Source: Pelagibacteraceae bacterium TMED65
GTDB taxonomy: Bacteria > Pseudomonadota > Alphaproteobacteria > TMED127
NCBI GenBank assembly: GCA_002167215.1
Contig: NHDS01000036.1
Span: forward strand, 19,147-49,114
Reading direction: 5' to 3'
Length of the DNA stretch: 29,968 nt
A program made the translations under genes and the position numbers. This document shows, one piece after another, positions 15,133 to 21,884 of the stretch (positions are counted from its first letter, which is position 1; each line of letters opens with the position of its first letter). Below the pieces are notes generated by a model. That model did no database searches. It was not told the origin of the DNA and was given only the letters and a program-made list of their open reading frames with translations.

Positions 15133-15764
15133 TATTTCAGAATCAAGCAATTTATTTTAATTGATTTGGAAAATTTACATATATTCTTTGCAGTTTTCAT
15201 ATTAACTGAATAATAAAGAACTTTAAAAAGATTATTTTCCGATAAAATTTCTACATTATTTTCAAAATCTGAATATTTCGTCATAATTTCTTTAATGACT
15301 AATCGTTTATGTTTCTCTGCATTATTAATTTTAGAAAAAGCTCCAAATTGAATTTTTATTTTTCTCTCAGAATTAACTTCATCTTTATTTGATAATTCTT
15401 TTTTTTTATCACTAACCTCCAATTCTGTTTTTTTTGTTGTTGATTTTAAATTTTTAGAAATTTCTTGAGAGGAACTGACGCTTTCGTTACCTATTTTTTT
15501 ATTTTTTTGTTTAGGATCAAAAATTTCCTTATCCAATTTATTATCAGTTTTGTTATTAGTTATTAAATTTTCTCTTGCATTTTTAATCTCTTGAAGCTTT
15601 TCATTATTTATTCCAGCCTGATTATGAATTTCATCATCATTAATTTCAGAAATATTTCTATTTTCTTCCATGTTTACATCATTTTTTGATGTCAGATTTT
15701 TAACGTTTAAAAAAACTAGTAAAAAAAATGAGGGTATTAAAATTAACGGAAAAACTTTAATCAT
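15132..15764 (-). CDS. SPOR-domain membrane protein
   Basis: A 210-residue protein with an N-terminal membrane helix (~4-20, FPLILIPSFFLLVFLNV), a long Lys/Asn/Glu-rich linker (~25-135) and a C-terminal SPOR domain (~138-210). 'KIQFGAFSKINNAEKHKRLVIKEI' matches the Q-x-G-A-F/Y-x-x-x-x-N-A pattern, followed by 'NLFKVLYYSVNMKTAKNICKFSKSIKINCLI'. SPOR domains bind glycan strands stripped of stem peptides and so concentrate at the septum. It diverges from rpoN with a 177-base gap. Confidence 0.8.
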   Translation of the reverse strand: MIKVFPLILIPSFFLLVFLNVKNLTSKNDVNMEENRNISEINDDEIHNQAGINNEKLQEIKNARENLITNNKTDNKLDKEIFDPKQKNKKIGNESVSSSQEISKNLKSTTKKTELEVSDKKKELSNKDEVNSERKIKIQFGAFSKINNAEKHKRLVIKEIMTKYSDFENNVEILSENNLFKVLYYSVNMKTAKNICKFSKSIKINCLILK

Positions 15765-15852
15765 ACATAAAATAATAAGATTTATTCAAAAATTTGCCAG
15801 AATTATTAGTATTTCTCAACTTTTTTTTGTTAAGGTTTAAATTAAATTAAAA

Positions 15853-15866
15853 GTCAAATTTCTGAC
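15853..15866. promoter_or_regulatory. GTCA-N6-TGAC palindrome upstream of rpoN
   Basis: GTCAAATTTCTGAC has the same 14-base layout as the site before fliO at 5438-5451. It lies about 76 bases before the rpoN ATG, between rpoN and the divergent SPOR-domain gene. A further palindrome, GACATGTC, follows at 15872-15879. It is a candidate binding site for the same regulator. Confidence 0.45.
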
Positions 15867-15891
15867 TCATCAGACATGTCAAATTAAAGTT

Positions 15892-15920
15892 TTGCATTTT
15901 TAATTAAAAAATTGTGAAAT
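15892..15920 (+). promoter_or_regulatory. Possible sigma-70-type promoter of rpoN
   Basis: TTGCAT (15892-15897), a 17-base spacer, then TGAAAT (15915-15920). Each hexamer matches the consensus at four positions. In DNA this AT-rich such matches arise often, so this is only a suggestion. No sigma-54 site is visible here. Confidence 0.3.
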
Positions 15921-15941
15921 AATCATGAAAGGATATTAATT

Positions 15942-17402
15942 ATGCAAATTTCACAGAATCTAAAGTTAAAGCAAAGTCAATCTTTAGTAATGACTCCGCA
16001 GCTTCAACAAGCTATAAAATTACTTCAACTTAATAATCTTGAGTTAACAAATCTAGTAAACAAAGAACTTGAAGAAAATCCATTTCTTGAGAATGATAGT
16101 GTTGAGATAGATGATCAACACAACTCTGATTTTGAAGAAACAAGTGATATAAGTGATTCATTTGAAAATGGAGAATCCATGGAAGATGAACCAAAAAATG
16201 AAGATTATGAGAATAGATGGGATACGGACACTTCTTATGAGACATTCAAAAAAGGGAATTCCGGAGATTTATCAGATGCAGGTAGCGTAATTGAACAAAC
16301 ATTGAGTAATAAAGTTTCTCTCAAGTCAATCCTTCAAAATCAAGCAGACTTAGAATTTATTTCAAATAAAGAAAAAAATATATCAGAAATTTTAATTGAT
16401 TATATTGATGAAAATGGATGGATTACTGAAAATCTATATAATATTTCTGAATTCAGTGGATTTGATGTATTGGATATTGAAAAAGTTTTAAAAGTTATGC
16501 AAACATTTGAACCTGACGGTGTCTTTGCCAGAAATTTGAAAGAATGCTTAAAGATTCAACTTAAAAATAAGTTAATACTAGATCAGAATAATGAAATAAT
16601 TGTAGACAATTTAGAGATGTTGGGAAATGGAAATATCAAATCACTTCAAAAGTTAACTTCTCTCAAAGAGGAAGAAATTAAAGAACAAATAAGAATTATT
16701 CGTTCTTTAAACCCAAGGCCAGGAAAAAAATATTCAGAAGATAATAAGAATATATTTCATCCCGATGTTATCGTTTCTAAAAACAATGCTGATTGGTCGG
16801 TGGAATTAAATGAAAGTACACTTCCAAAAATTACGATAAATGATGATTACGTAAAAGAAATTGAAAATCTGAATTGCGGGGAATCAGACAAAAAATTCAT
16901 TAATGAATCCTTAAATTCAGCCAAGTGGTTATTAAAAGCAATTCAACAAAGAAACTTAACTACGTTAAAGATTAGTTCTGAAATCGTAAATCAACAAAAA
17001 CTTTTTTTTGAAAAAGGAAAGAAATTTTTAAAACCTATGGTTTTGAAGGATGTGGCCAAGAAAATTAATATGCATGAAAGTACAGTAAGTAGAGTCACTT
17101 CAGATAAACTTATGCTTACTCCAAGAGGAATATTTGAAATGAAATTATTTTTCAGTGCCTCAATTAGTAGTACAAAAAAAGGTGAAACACACTCTGCAGA
17201 ATCTGTTAGAGAGTCACTTAAAAAATTAATAAGCTCTGAGCCTTTAAATAGTCCTCTAAGTGATGAAATGTTGGTAGAAAGATTGCAAGCTGAAGGAATT
17301 GATCTTGCCAGAAGGACTGTAGCCAAATATAGAGAACTCCTTAACATTCCAGCATCCTCTGTAAGAAGAAAGATAATGAAGATTCAAAATATCAATGTAT
17401 AA
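15942..17402 (+). CDS. rpoN: RNA polymerase sigma-54 factor RpoN
   Basis: This sigma factor recognises -24/-12 promoters and needs an AAA+ activator. Region I is clear: 'LKLKQSQSLVMTPQLQQAIKLLQLNNLELTNLVNKELEENPFLE' (residues ~7-50). An acidic region II follows (~52-110), then the core-binding domain (~115-300). The helix-turn-helix lies near 'VLKDVAKKINMHESTVSRVT', and the diagnostic RpoN box ARRTVAKYRE sits at 456-465 (ARRTVAKYRELLNIPASSVRR). The length of 486 is normal. AAAGGA precedes the ATG. The usual downstream hpf and ptsN genes are absent; the window instead carries a minus-strand set of sigma-54 targets. Eight matching promoters within 20 kb suggest this factor serves mainly motility here. 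Confidence 0.97.
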   Translation: MQISQNLKLKQSQSLVMTPQLQQAIKLLQLNNLELTNLVNKELEENPFLENDSVEIDDQHNSDFEETSDISDSFENGESMEDEPKNEDYENRWDTDTSYETFKKGNSGDLSDAGSVIEQTLSNKVSLKSILQNQADLEFISNKEKNISEILIDYIDENGWITENLYNISEFSGFDVLDIEKVLKVMQTFEPDGVFARNLKECLKIQLKNKLILDQNNEIIVDNLEMLGNGNIKSLQKLTSLKEEEIKEQIRIIRSLNPRPGKKYSEDNKNIFHPDVIVSKNNADWSVELNESTLPKITINDDYVKEIENLNCGESDKKFINESLNSAKWLLKAIQQRNLTTLKISSEIVNQQKLFFEKGKKFLKPMVLKDVAKKINMHESTVSRVTSDKLMLTPRGIFEMKLFFSASISSTKKGETHSAESVRESLKKLISSEPLNSPLSDEMLVERLQAEGIDLARRTVAKYRELLNIPASSVRRKIMKIQNINV

Positions 17403-17503
17403 AGTAATAAATTTTATATTATTTTCTTTGTATAATTGACATCTTTTAATACTGATATATTTTACAATATTAATTTCAATTAATTATGATAAACTAATAA
17501 AGC

Positions 17504-17674
17504 CTAGGAATACTTTATATTTTTTATTTCTTTACTTGAATGATCCAAGAAATGTGAAATTGGGTAAACATCAGTTTTTACGTGCTTATCTTTTTCAAAA
17601 TGTGAAATTTTGATCATTGGATTCAATGTTGACAGATTATAATTTTTTTCATTAGCTTTGAATTCTTCTTTCAT
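17504..17674 (-). CDS. 56-residue protein with its own sigma-54 promoter
   Basis: A short gene, 56 residues, beginning MKEEFKANEKNYNLSTLNPM and ending KNIKYS. It has an excellent ribosome site (AAAGGAGA at 17679-17686, 5 bases from the ATG) and a near-consensus sigma-54 promoter 28 bases upstream of the start. These two signals in tandem make it a real gene despite its size. It is hydrophilic, with no membrane helix or Cys. 'ISHF' occurs twice, at ~23-26 and ~39-42 ('MIKISHFEKDK' and 'YPISHFLDH'). I do not recognise the protein. Candidates by context are a flagellar chaperone, an anti-sigma-like regulator or a small scaffold partner; nothing in the sequence decides. Confidence 0.75.
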   Translation of the reverse strand: MKEEFKANEKNYNLSTLNPMIKISHFEKDKHVKTDVYPISHFLDHSSKEIKNIKYS

Positions 17675-17701
17675 ATTATCTCCTTTATATGTCCTTAACA
17701 G

Positions 17702-17718
17702 TGCAATTACCCTGCCAA
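17702..17718 (-). promoter_or_regulatory. Sigma-54 promoter of the 56-residue gene
   Basis: TTGGCAGGGTAATTGCA on the minus strand: GG at 17716-17715 and GC at 17704-17703, 12 bases apart and close to consensus. The predicted start is about 17691, leaving a ~17-base leader that contains the full Shine-Dalgarno. Confidence 0.83.
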
Positions 17719-17728
17719 TTAACTATTT

Positions 17729-18340
17729 TTAGATTCTTTCTTTATCCAAAACATTTTTAAAAAATTCAATTTGATCTCTATTTTTCTCTACAAATTCTTT
17801 TTTAACAACAATCTTTTTTTGTCTTAAATTATTCCAGAAGGAATAAACCTTTTTAAGATATTTTCTTTGTTTATTTGGATGGGAAGAATGATATCTCGAA
17901 ATGGCCTTGTTCCATGACTTATGTCTTTTAAATAATTTGGCCAGAAAAATAGCTGCATACCTTACATTTTCTTCTGGTTCAATCATTTGTGCAAAACTAT
18001 CGAAGTTGCTCAGGTGATATTTTGTGTTAATTTGCATACATCCTACATCTATACTTTTTTTATCTCTATTTTGCTCCAAATAATTGATTACATCTTCCTT
18101 CCTGTCAAAATAGATTGGTTTACCTTCAACATTTAAAGTCCAAGGCCAAGAAGAAAAATTTTTGTTTTCTTTTTTTATTCCTGACTCTACAAGGGAAATT
18201 GATGTTAATAGATTAGTAGGAAGGTTAAACTTTTTTCCAAACTTTTCTGTATAAAAATTACAGGTATTTAAACTTTTTGAACTTAAATCACTACAAAATA
18301 AGATTGCAAATAAGAATAACAGTACTTTATTTTCTCTCAT
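17729..18340 (-). CDS. Periplasmic lytic transglycosylase (SLT family)
   Basis: This 203-residue enzyme probably cleaves the glycan backbone of peptidoglycan. A signal peptide (~1-22, VLLFLFAILFCSDLSS) is followed by the SLT fold: 'FNLPTNLLTSISLVESG' with catalytic Glu E52, the alphaproteobacterial insert 'WPWTLNVEGKPIYF', then 'SIDVGCMQINTKYH' and 'EENVRYAAIFLAKLFKRHKSWNKAISRYHSS'. Enzymes of this subtype are often found with flagellar genes. It has its own sigma-54 promoter, with the predicted transcript start one base before the ATG. No upstream in-frame ATG, GTG or TTG separates the promoter from this start, so the mRNA is probably leaderless. Confidence 0.88.
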   Translation of the reverse strand: MRENKVLLFLFAILFCSDLSSKSLNTCNFYTEKFGKKFNLPTNLLTSISLVESGIKKENKNFSSWPWTLNVEGKPIYFDRKEDVINYLEQNRDKKSIDVGCMQINTKYHLSNFDSFAQMIEPEENVRYAAIFLAKLFKRHKSWNKAISRYHSSHPNKQRKYLKKVYSFWNNLRQKKIVVKKEFVEKNRDQIEFFKNVLDKERI

Positions 18341-18352
18341 ACAACTGTATGA
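18335..18352. repeat. Inverted repeat spanning the transglycosylase start codon
   Basis: On the minus strand CTCATAC-AGTT-GTATGAG: perfect 7-base arms with a 4-base centre. The right arm contains the ATG. It lies directly downstream of the -12 element, so it could be an operator. In a leaderless transcript the left arm would not be transcribed, so an RNA hairpin is unlikely. Confidence 0.5.
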
Positions 18353-18368
18353 GCAAATTAAATGCCAA
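18352..18368 (-). promoter_or_regulatory. Sigma-54 promoter of the lytic transglycosylase gene
   Basis: TTGGCATTTAATTTGCT on the minus strand, with GG at 18366-18365 and GC at 18354-18353. Exactly 12 bases separate the GC from the ATG, placing the predicted start at about 18341. It lies between the M23 gene stop and the transglycosylase start. Confidence 0.8.
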
Positions 18369-18371
18369 TTT

Positions 18372-19748
18372 TTATTTTTTTATTATAGAGCTACTTATTA
18401 AATCTCTTCCTACTGAAATAAAGTCATATGGGTTTACTGATTTTCCATTAACTTTAATTTCATAATGCAGATGCGCACCTACTGCTCTCCCAGTTGAGCC
18501 CATTTTACCAATCACTTGTCCCTCCGTAACATAGGAACCTTTCTTCACGTTTAATCTATGCAAATGACCGTATAATGTTGTAACTCCATGTTTATGAACA
18601 ACCTTTATTGTTTTTCCAAAGGATCCATTTCTTCCAGAAAATGAAACATAACCATCAGCTGGTGCTCTAACTTCCTCTTGCCAAGTTCCCGCCATATCAA
18701 TACCGTGATGCATTTGCTTTCTTTTTGACTTTGGATGTATTCTAAATCCATACGGACTTGAAACATAATAATATTGCATAGGTGGTTTTAGAGGAACAAA
18801 AATTATAGCATCTTTTAAATCTTGAAGAATTTGGAATCTAAGTGAAGTATAATCCAATAATTCCTCGTTATCACTAACATTGATATTTTCTGTTAGCAAA
18901 TTGTTAATCCTAAAAATATCTAATTTTTCTGGTTGTAGTTTTAGCTTTTCAAAAACGTTCATCAACTGAATGATTTCAGAGTCTATTTTTTTTGTAAAAT
19001 TAATAATCTTTAACTTTTTTGTTCGGGGAGCAATAAATGGAATTACTGGCAATTTATTGTAAGCAAATTTATCTTTGTTAATTTTAGTAACTTTTGAATG
19101 TTCCGCTTTACTTTCAAGAGTATGCTCCATTGCGATCATTTCTGGGCTAGCTAGCTTTGAAAATTGTTCAAATTTTATTTCATCTGAATGATTTACATCG
19201 TCAGGAAAATCTATTGCTATGTTCCCCATCATACTTCTTAGATTAGCTAATTTTTGCCTTATTTGGTTTTGGATATTCTTAGATTTATCTTTATTTTGAT
19301 TTAGCTCATCTTCTCTACTGATAACAATTTGTATTTTTTCAGAATTAATATTCTGCTCCAAAATGGCTTTCTCTTTTGCAAGATCTTTCAAAGTTTGAAT
19401 TTCAGTTTTTGTAAAACTTTGATTTGTTATTTCAGTATTCTTATAAGTTAAATATGAAAAAAAAGACGAAAAACCAAAAAAAATCAATTGTAAAGATTTG
19501 AAGACAAAAACTAAAGCCAAAATTAAAGCGGATATATAATGCTTAATATTAAAAACAACTTCTATCGGACCTTTTTTTGTAAAATATAAAAACCTTCTTT
19601 CTTTGAGTAAAAGTCTAAGATTATTGGAAAAAACACTCAAATTTTTTGAAAAAATACTCGTTTCTCCAAATCTTTGACTTGATTTAAAATTACTCAAAAC
19701 ACCGGATTTTATAGTATTAAAAGATATTCTTTTAAAAAATTTATCCAT
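18372..19748 (-). CDS. M23 metallopeptidase linked to bactofilins
   Basis: A membrane-anchored peptidoglycan endopeptidase of 458 residues. One membrane helix lies at ~70-95 (HYISALILALVFVFKSLQLIFFG), a coiled-coil stretch at ~105-165, then the M23 domain at ~325-440. Zinc ligands are visible: H347 and D351 (HHGIDMA) and the HLH at 426-428 (GAHLHYEI), with 'YGHLHRLNVKKGSYVTEGQVIGKMGSTG' between. The N-terminal 'FLYFTKKGPIEVVF' stretch is cytoplasmic. Neighbouring bactofilin and M23 genes are a known morphogenesis pairing (for example BacA-LmdC in stalked alphaproteobacteria). It follows the tail-anchor gene by 5 bases and is probably transcribed with it. Confidence 0.92.
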   Translation of the reverse strand: MDKFFKRISFNTIKSGVLSNFKSSQRFGETSIFSKNLSVFSNNLRLLLKERRFLYFTKKGPIEVVFNIKHYISALILALVFVFKSLQLIFFGFSSFFSYLTYKNTEITNQSFTKTEIQTLKDLAKEKAILEQNINSEKIQIVISREDELNQNKDKSKNIQNQIRQKLANLRSMMGNIAIDFPDDVNHSDEIKFEQFSKLASPEMIAMEHTLESKAEHSKVTKINKDKFAYNKLPVIPFIAPRTKKLKIINFTKKIDSEIIQLMNVFEKLKLQPEKLDIFRINNLLTENINVSDNEELLDYTSLRFQILQDLKDAIIFVPLKPPMQYYYVSSPYGFRIHPKSKRKQMHHGIDMAGTWQEEVRAPADGYVSFSGRNGSFGKTIKVVHKHGVTTLYGHLHRLNVKKGSYVTEGQVIGKMGSTGRAVGAHLHYEIKVNGKSVNPYDFISVGRDLISSSIIKK

Positions 19749-19753
19749 TTAAC

Positions 19754-20332
19754 TTACTTAAGATATAGAACAATAACTAACATCATATTAGTTAGTAATT
19801 GCATAAGCATAATCAATAACATTAGTTTCCAAGAAATTGGGTTGCTTACATTTAAGCTAAATTGAGGAAATGGCTGTTTTTCATCAAGTTTGACAGATTG
19901 CTTGTTCTCATCCACTACTCGATCGTTTTGATAATCATCATATTTTTTAAAGCTCTCTTTATGAGATTTTTTTGTATCAGAATATTGAGTGTAACTAATG
20001 TCTTCATAAGATTTGGCGTTTTCTTCTTTAATTTTTGCGGTTTTATCAGGATGTATTTCTTTTTCAACATTTTGAGTCATAACAGTTTTTATCTTAGAAA
20101 CTTCAATTTCAGATGGTTCTTCTTTTTGAACTCGATTAGGTTTTATGACCTGTTCTTCAAATTTTTGATTTTCTCTAACGGCTTCTCTATGACTTTGGGC
20201 TCGATCTTTAACTTTTGAAAAATCATTTGCTGGATTTTTTTTATCCTTTTGAATTTCTTGTGGATTTGGGACAGTCATTTGATTTCTCATTTTTTCTATT
20301 CTATCTCTTATATCTATAACTTGTTCTGTCAT
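19754..20332 (-). CDS. Tail-anchored hydrophilic protein upstream of the M23 peptidase
   Basis: A 192-residue protein, almost wholly charged (Lys, Glu, Asp, Gln) except for a C-terminal membrane helix at ~168-190 (WKLMLLIMLMQLLTNMMLVIVLY). The start 'MTEQVIDIRDRIEKMRNQM' is a likely amphipathic helix. This shape suggests a cytoplasmic adaptor held at the inner membrane. I do not recognise a family. Its place between a sigma-54 promoter and the M23 gene, divergent from three bactofilins, makes it a candidate linker between the bactofilin scaffold and the membrane enzyme. Confidence 0.72.
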   Translation of the reverse strand: MTEQVIDIRDRIEKMRNQMTVPNPQEIQKDKKNPANDFSKVKDRAQSHREAVRENQKFEEQVIKPNRVQKEEPSEIEVSKIKTVMTQNVEKEIHPDKTAKIKEENAKSYEDISYTQYSDTKKSHKESFKKYDDYQNDRVVDENKQSVKLDEKQPFPQFSLNVSNPISWKLMLLIMLMQLLTNMMLVIVLYLK

Positions 20333-20374
20333 AATAATTTCAAAGTACTATAATTTATTATAAAAGTAAATTTA

Positions 20375-20391
20375 TGCATTTAGTAAGCCAA
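20375..20391 (-). promoter_or_regulatory. Sigma-54 promoter of the tail-anchor/M23 operon
   Basis: TTGGCTTACTAAATGCA on the minus strand, with GG at 20389-20388 and GC at 20377-20376, 12 bases apart. The predicted start is about 20364, with a 31-base leader that lacks an obvious Shine-Dalgarno. The -24 box is good; the spacer-side bases differ from consensus. Confidence 0.68.
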
Positions 20392-20426
20392 AATTAATAA
20401 TAAAAACTTTTTTTTTAATTTTTTTT

Positions 20427-20437
20427 ATGATAATCAT
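20427..20437. promoter_or_regulatory. Short palindrome between divergent sigma-54 promoters
   Basis: ATGAT-A-ATCAT lies in the 68 bases between the two outward-facing sigma-54 promoters. A shared activator could bind here and serve both. A second candidate is GTCAAGTCTTTAAC (20446-20459), which matches GTCA-N6-TGAC at 7 of 8 fixed bases. Both are short and could be chance in AT-rich DNA. Confidence 0.3.
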
Positions 20438-20459
20438 TAATAACCGTCAAGTCTTTAAC

Positions 20460-20476
20460 TTGGCAAAGTTATTGCA
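20460..20476 (+). promoter_or_regulatory. Sigma-54 promoter of the three bactofilin genes
   Basis: TTGGCAAAGTTATTGCA has GG at 20462-20463 and GC at 20474-20475, 12 bases apart, and is close to consensus. Twelve bases separate the GC from the ATG of the first bactofilin, so the transcript is predicted to begin about one base before the start codon. Confidence 0.83.
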
Positions 20477-20487
20477 GTGTCTTTAAA

Positions 20488-20883
20488 ATGTTTTCAAGAG
20501 ATTCCGATAAATCAACAAAAAGTTCTAGTTCATCCAGCGTGATTGGAACTGAAATGCAAATAAGTGGCAATATTAAATGTAATGGAAACCTTATTCTAAA
20601 AGGTAAAGTCAAAGGTAACATTGAATGTGAAAACATGAGCATTTCTGCAGAAGGTAATTTAAAAGGAAATATTAAGGCATTTGAATGTATAATTGGTGGT
20701 AATTTCGAAGGAGATGTTTTCGCTGATTCACTAGCTATCGAATCCGCTGCAAATATCAGAGGTAACATGTATTATAATAACTTAAGGGCTCAACCTGGTG
20801 CAAAGTTAGAAGTTCAATTGTTTAAAGGACTTGAAAAAGAAAAAAAAAGTCAAAACACGCCCAAAAAATCAAAAGGAACATAA
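20488..20883 (+). CDS. Bactofilin 1
   Basis: Bactofilins polymerise without nucleotide into cytoskeletal filaments through a right-handed beta-helix. This 131-residue copy has the usual short disordered tails around a repeat core: 'EMQISGNIKCNGNLILKGKVKGNIECENMSISAEGNLKGNIKA', 'GNFEGDVFADSLAIESAANIRGNMYY'. The start MFSRDSDKS is typical of the family, so I keep the ATG at 20488 although there is no room for a ribosome site after the predicted sigma-54 start. The next Met (residue 23) would remove the N-terminal tail that usually contacts the membrane. The second copy starts 3 bases after its stop. Confidence 0.92.
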   Translation: MFSRDSDKSTKSSSSSSVIGTEMQISGNIKCNGNLILKGKVKGNIECENMSISAEGNLKGNIKAFECIIGGNFEGDVFADSLAIESAANIRGNMYYNNLRAQPGAKLEVQLFKGLEKEKKSQNTPKKSKGT

Positions 20884-20886
20884 TCT

Positions 20887-21255
20887 ATGGCAGATAATCA
20901 ATCTATAATAGGAAGAGACGCAATATTTAAAGGAAAAATTTCAAATGCTTCTACAATTGAAATTAATGGAAGAGTTGAGGCTGATATCAAATCAGAAAAA
21001 GTAACACTAGGTAAAAATGCTTCTTTAGAAGGATCGATCATTTCAGAGTTGGTTGTAATATCAGGAAATTATCAAGGTAAAATAAAGGCAGACTCAGTCT
21101 GGCTTACAGATTCATCTGTTATCACAGGAGAAATTAACTATAAATCATTGCAAATGGACAGAGGCGCTGCACTTAATTGTAAAATTATTCACAATTGGGA
21201 TGAAAAAAAATTAAAAAATAAAAAAAATATTGATAGTGAAGATTCTGATGATTAA
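20887..21255 (+). CDS. Bactofilin 2
   Basis: A second, clearly different bactofilin of 122 residues: 'SIIGRDAIFKGKISNASTIEINGRVEADIKSEKVTLGKNASLEGSIISELVVISGNYQGKIKADSVWLTDSSVITGEINYKSLQMDRGAALNC'. The beta-helix repeat is complete. The C-terminal tail is a short Lys/Asn/Asp-rich stretch. It has no good Shine-Dalgarno and starts 3 bases after bactofilin 1, so translation is likely coupled. Two co-expressed paralogues would allow mixed filaments. Confidence 0.92.
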   Translation: MADNQSIIGRDAIFKGKISNASTIEINGRVEADIKSEKVTLGKNASLEGSIISELVVISGNYQGKIKADSVWLTDSSVITGEINYKSLQMDRGAALNCKIIHNWDEKKLKNKKNIDSEDSDD

Positions 21256-21273
21256 AAATTTAGGAGATTAACA

Positions 21274-21591
21274 ATGAGTGATATAACATACATAAATAAA
21301 GATCTACTGATGGAAGGCTCCCTGGAGTCTAAAGATGGTCAAGTTGTTATAGCTGGTCACTTTAAAGGTAATGTAGTTGCAAGATCAGTAGTAATAGAAC
21401 CTTCCGCATTATTTAACGGCAATATAAATGCTGAACATTTAAAAGTTGAAGGAAAAGTAGATGGAGACATCACTGCCGATCTTCTTGAAGTTTCGAATAG
21501 TGGAGTAATTGACGGAAAGTTAAAGACAAACTCATTATCAGTTGATACTGGTGCACAAATATCAGGAAATGTTGGAAGAATCTCTACTTAA
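21274..21591 (+). CDS. Bactofilin 3
   Basis: The third and shortest bactofilin, 105 residues, almost only beta-helix: 'DLLMEGSLESKDGQVVIAGHFKGNVVARSVVIEPSALFNGNINAEHLKVEGKVDGDITADLLEVSNSGVIDGKLKTNSLSVDTGAQISGNV'. Both tails are minimal, unlike copy 1. It has the best ribosome site of the three (AGGAG, 8 bases before the ATG), so it may be the most abundant. Its 3' end overlaps by 30 bases a convergent minus-strand gene. Confidence 0.92.
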   Translation: MSDITYINKDLLMEGSLESKDGQVVIAGHFKGNVVARSVVIEPSALFNGNINAEHLKVEGKVDGDITADLLEVSNSGVIDGKLKTNSLSVDTGAQISGNVGRIST

Positions 21592-21834
21592 TTCAAATTT
21601 TTTTTGAGTTTCTATACAATCTCTGAAAAAATTCATAGTGTTATCTCGACCATCAAATTTTTCTAAATTTATAGATGCAAACCTACCAGCAGCAAGGGAT
21701 ACTGCCCATAAATCATTTTTATCTAAAGCATATTTACTTAAAATTATTTCTATATCATCTCTTATTTTAACCATTTCTTGTTTTTTTTTTGTAAGTAAAC
21801 AAGGAAACTTAATTACATTATTTAATTTTTCCAT
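21562..21834 (-). CDS. Small conserved-looking hypothetical protein
   Basis: A 90-residue soluble protein: 'NNVIKFP' at the N-terminus (short V-x-R/K-F-P starts are common in alphaproteobacterial small proteins), then 'IRDDIEIILSKYALDKNDLWAVSLAAGRFASINLEKF' and 'NFFRDCIETQ'. This is probably an all-helical fold. The opposite-strand frame 21638-21910 is less protein-like. AGGGT precedes the ATG. It converges on bactofilin 3 (30-base overlap) and diverges from the NHLP-domain gene. I cannot assign a function. Confidence 0.65.
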   Translation of the reverse strand: MEKLNNVIKFPCLLTKKKQEMVKIRDDIEIILSKYALDKNDLWAVSLAAGRFASINLEKFDGRDNTMNFFRDCIETQKKFELSRDSSNIS

Positions 21835-21884
21835 GAATACCCTAACGTCATATTTTTACATTACTTTAATTAATTATTTATTTA

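Noticed and set aside
15770..15815. TCTGGCAAATTTTTGAA on the minus strand before the SPOR-domain gene, like a sigma-54 promoter
   Set aside because: The -12 element reads GA instead of GC and the spacing is one base short.
17403..17503. The ~100-base stretch after rpoN
   Set aside because: Very AT-rich with no convincing hairpin, promoter or frame; I see nothing reportable.
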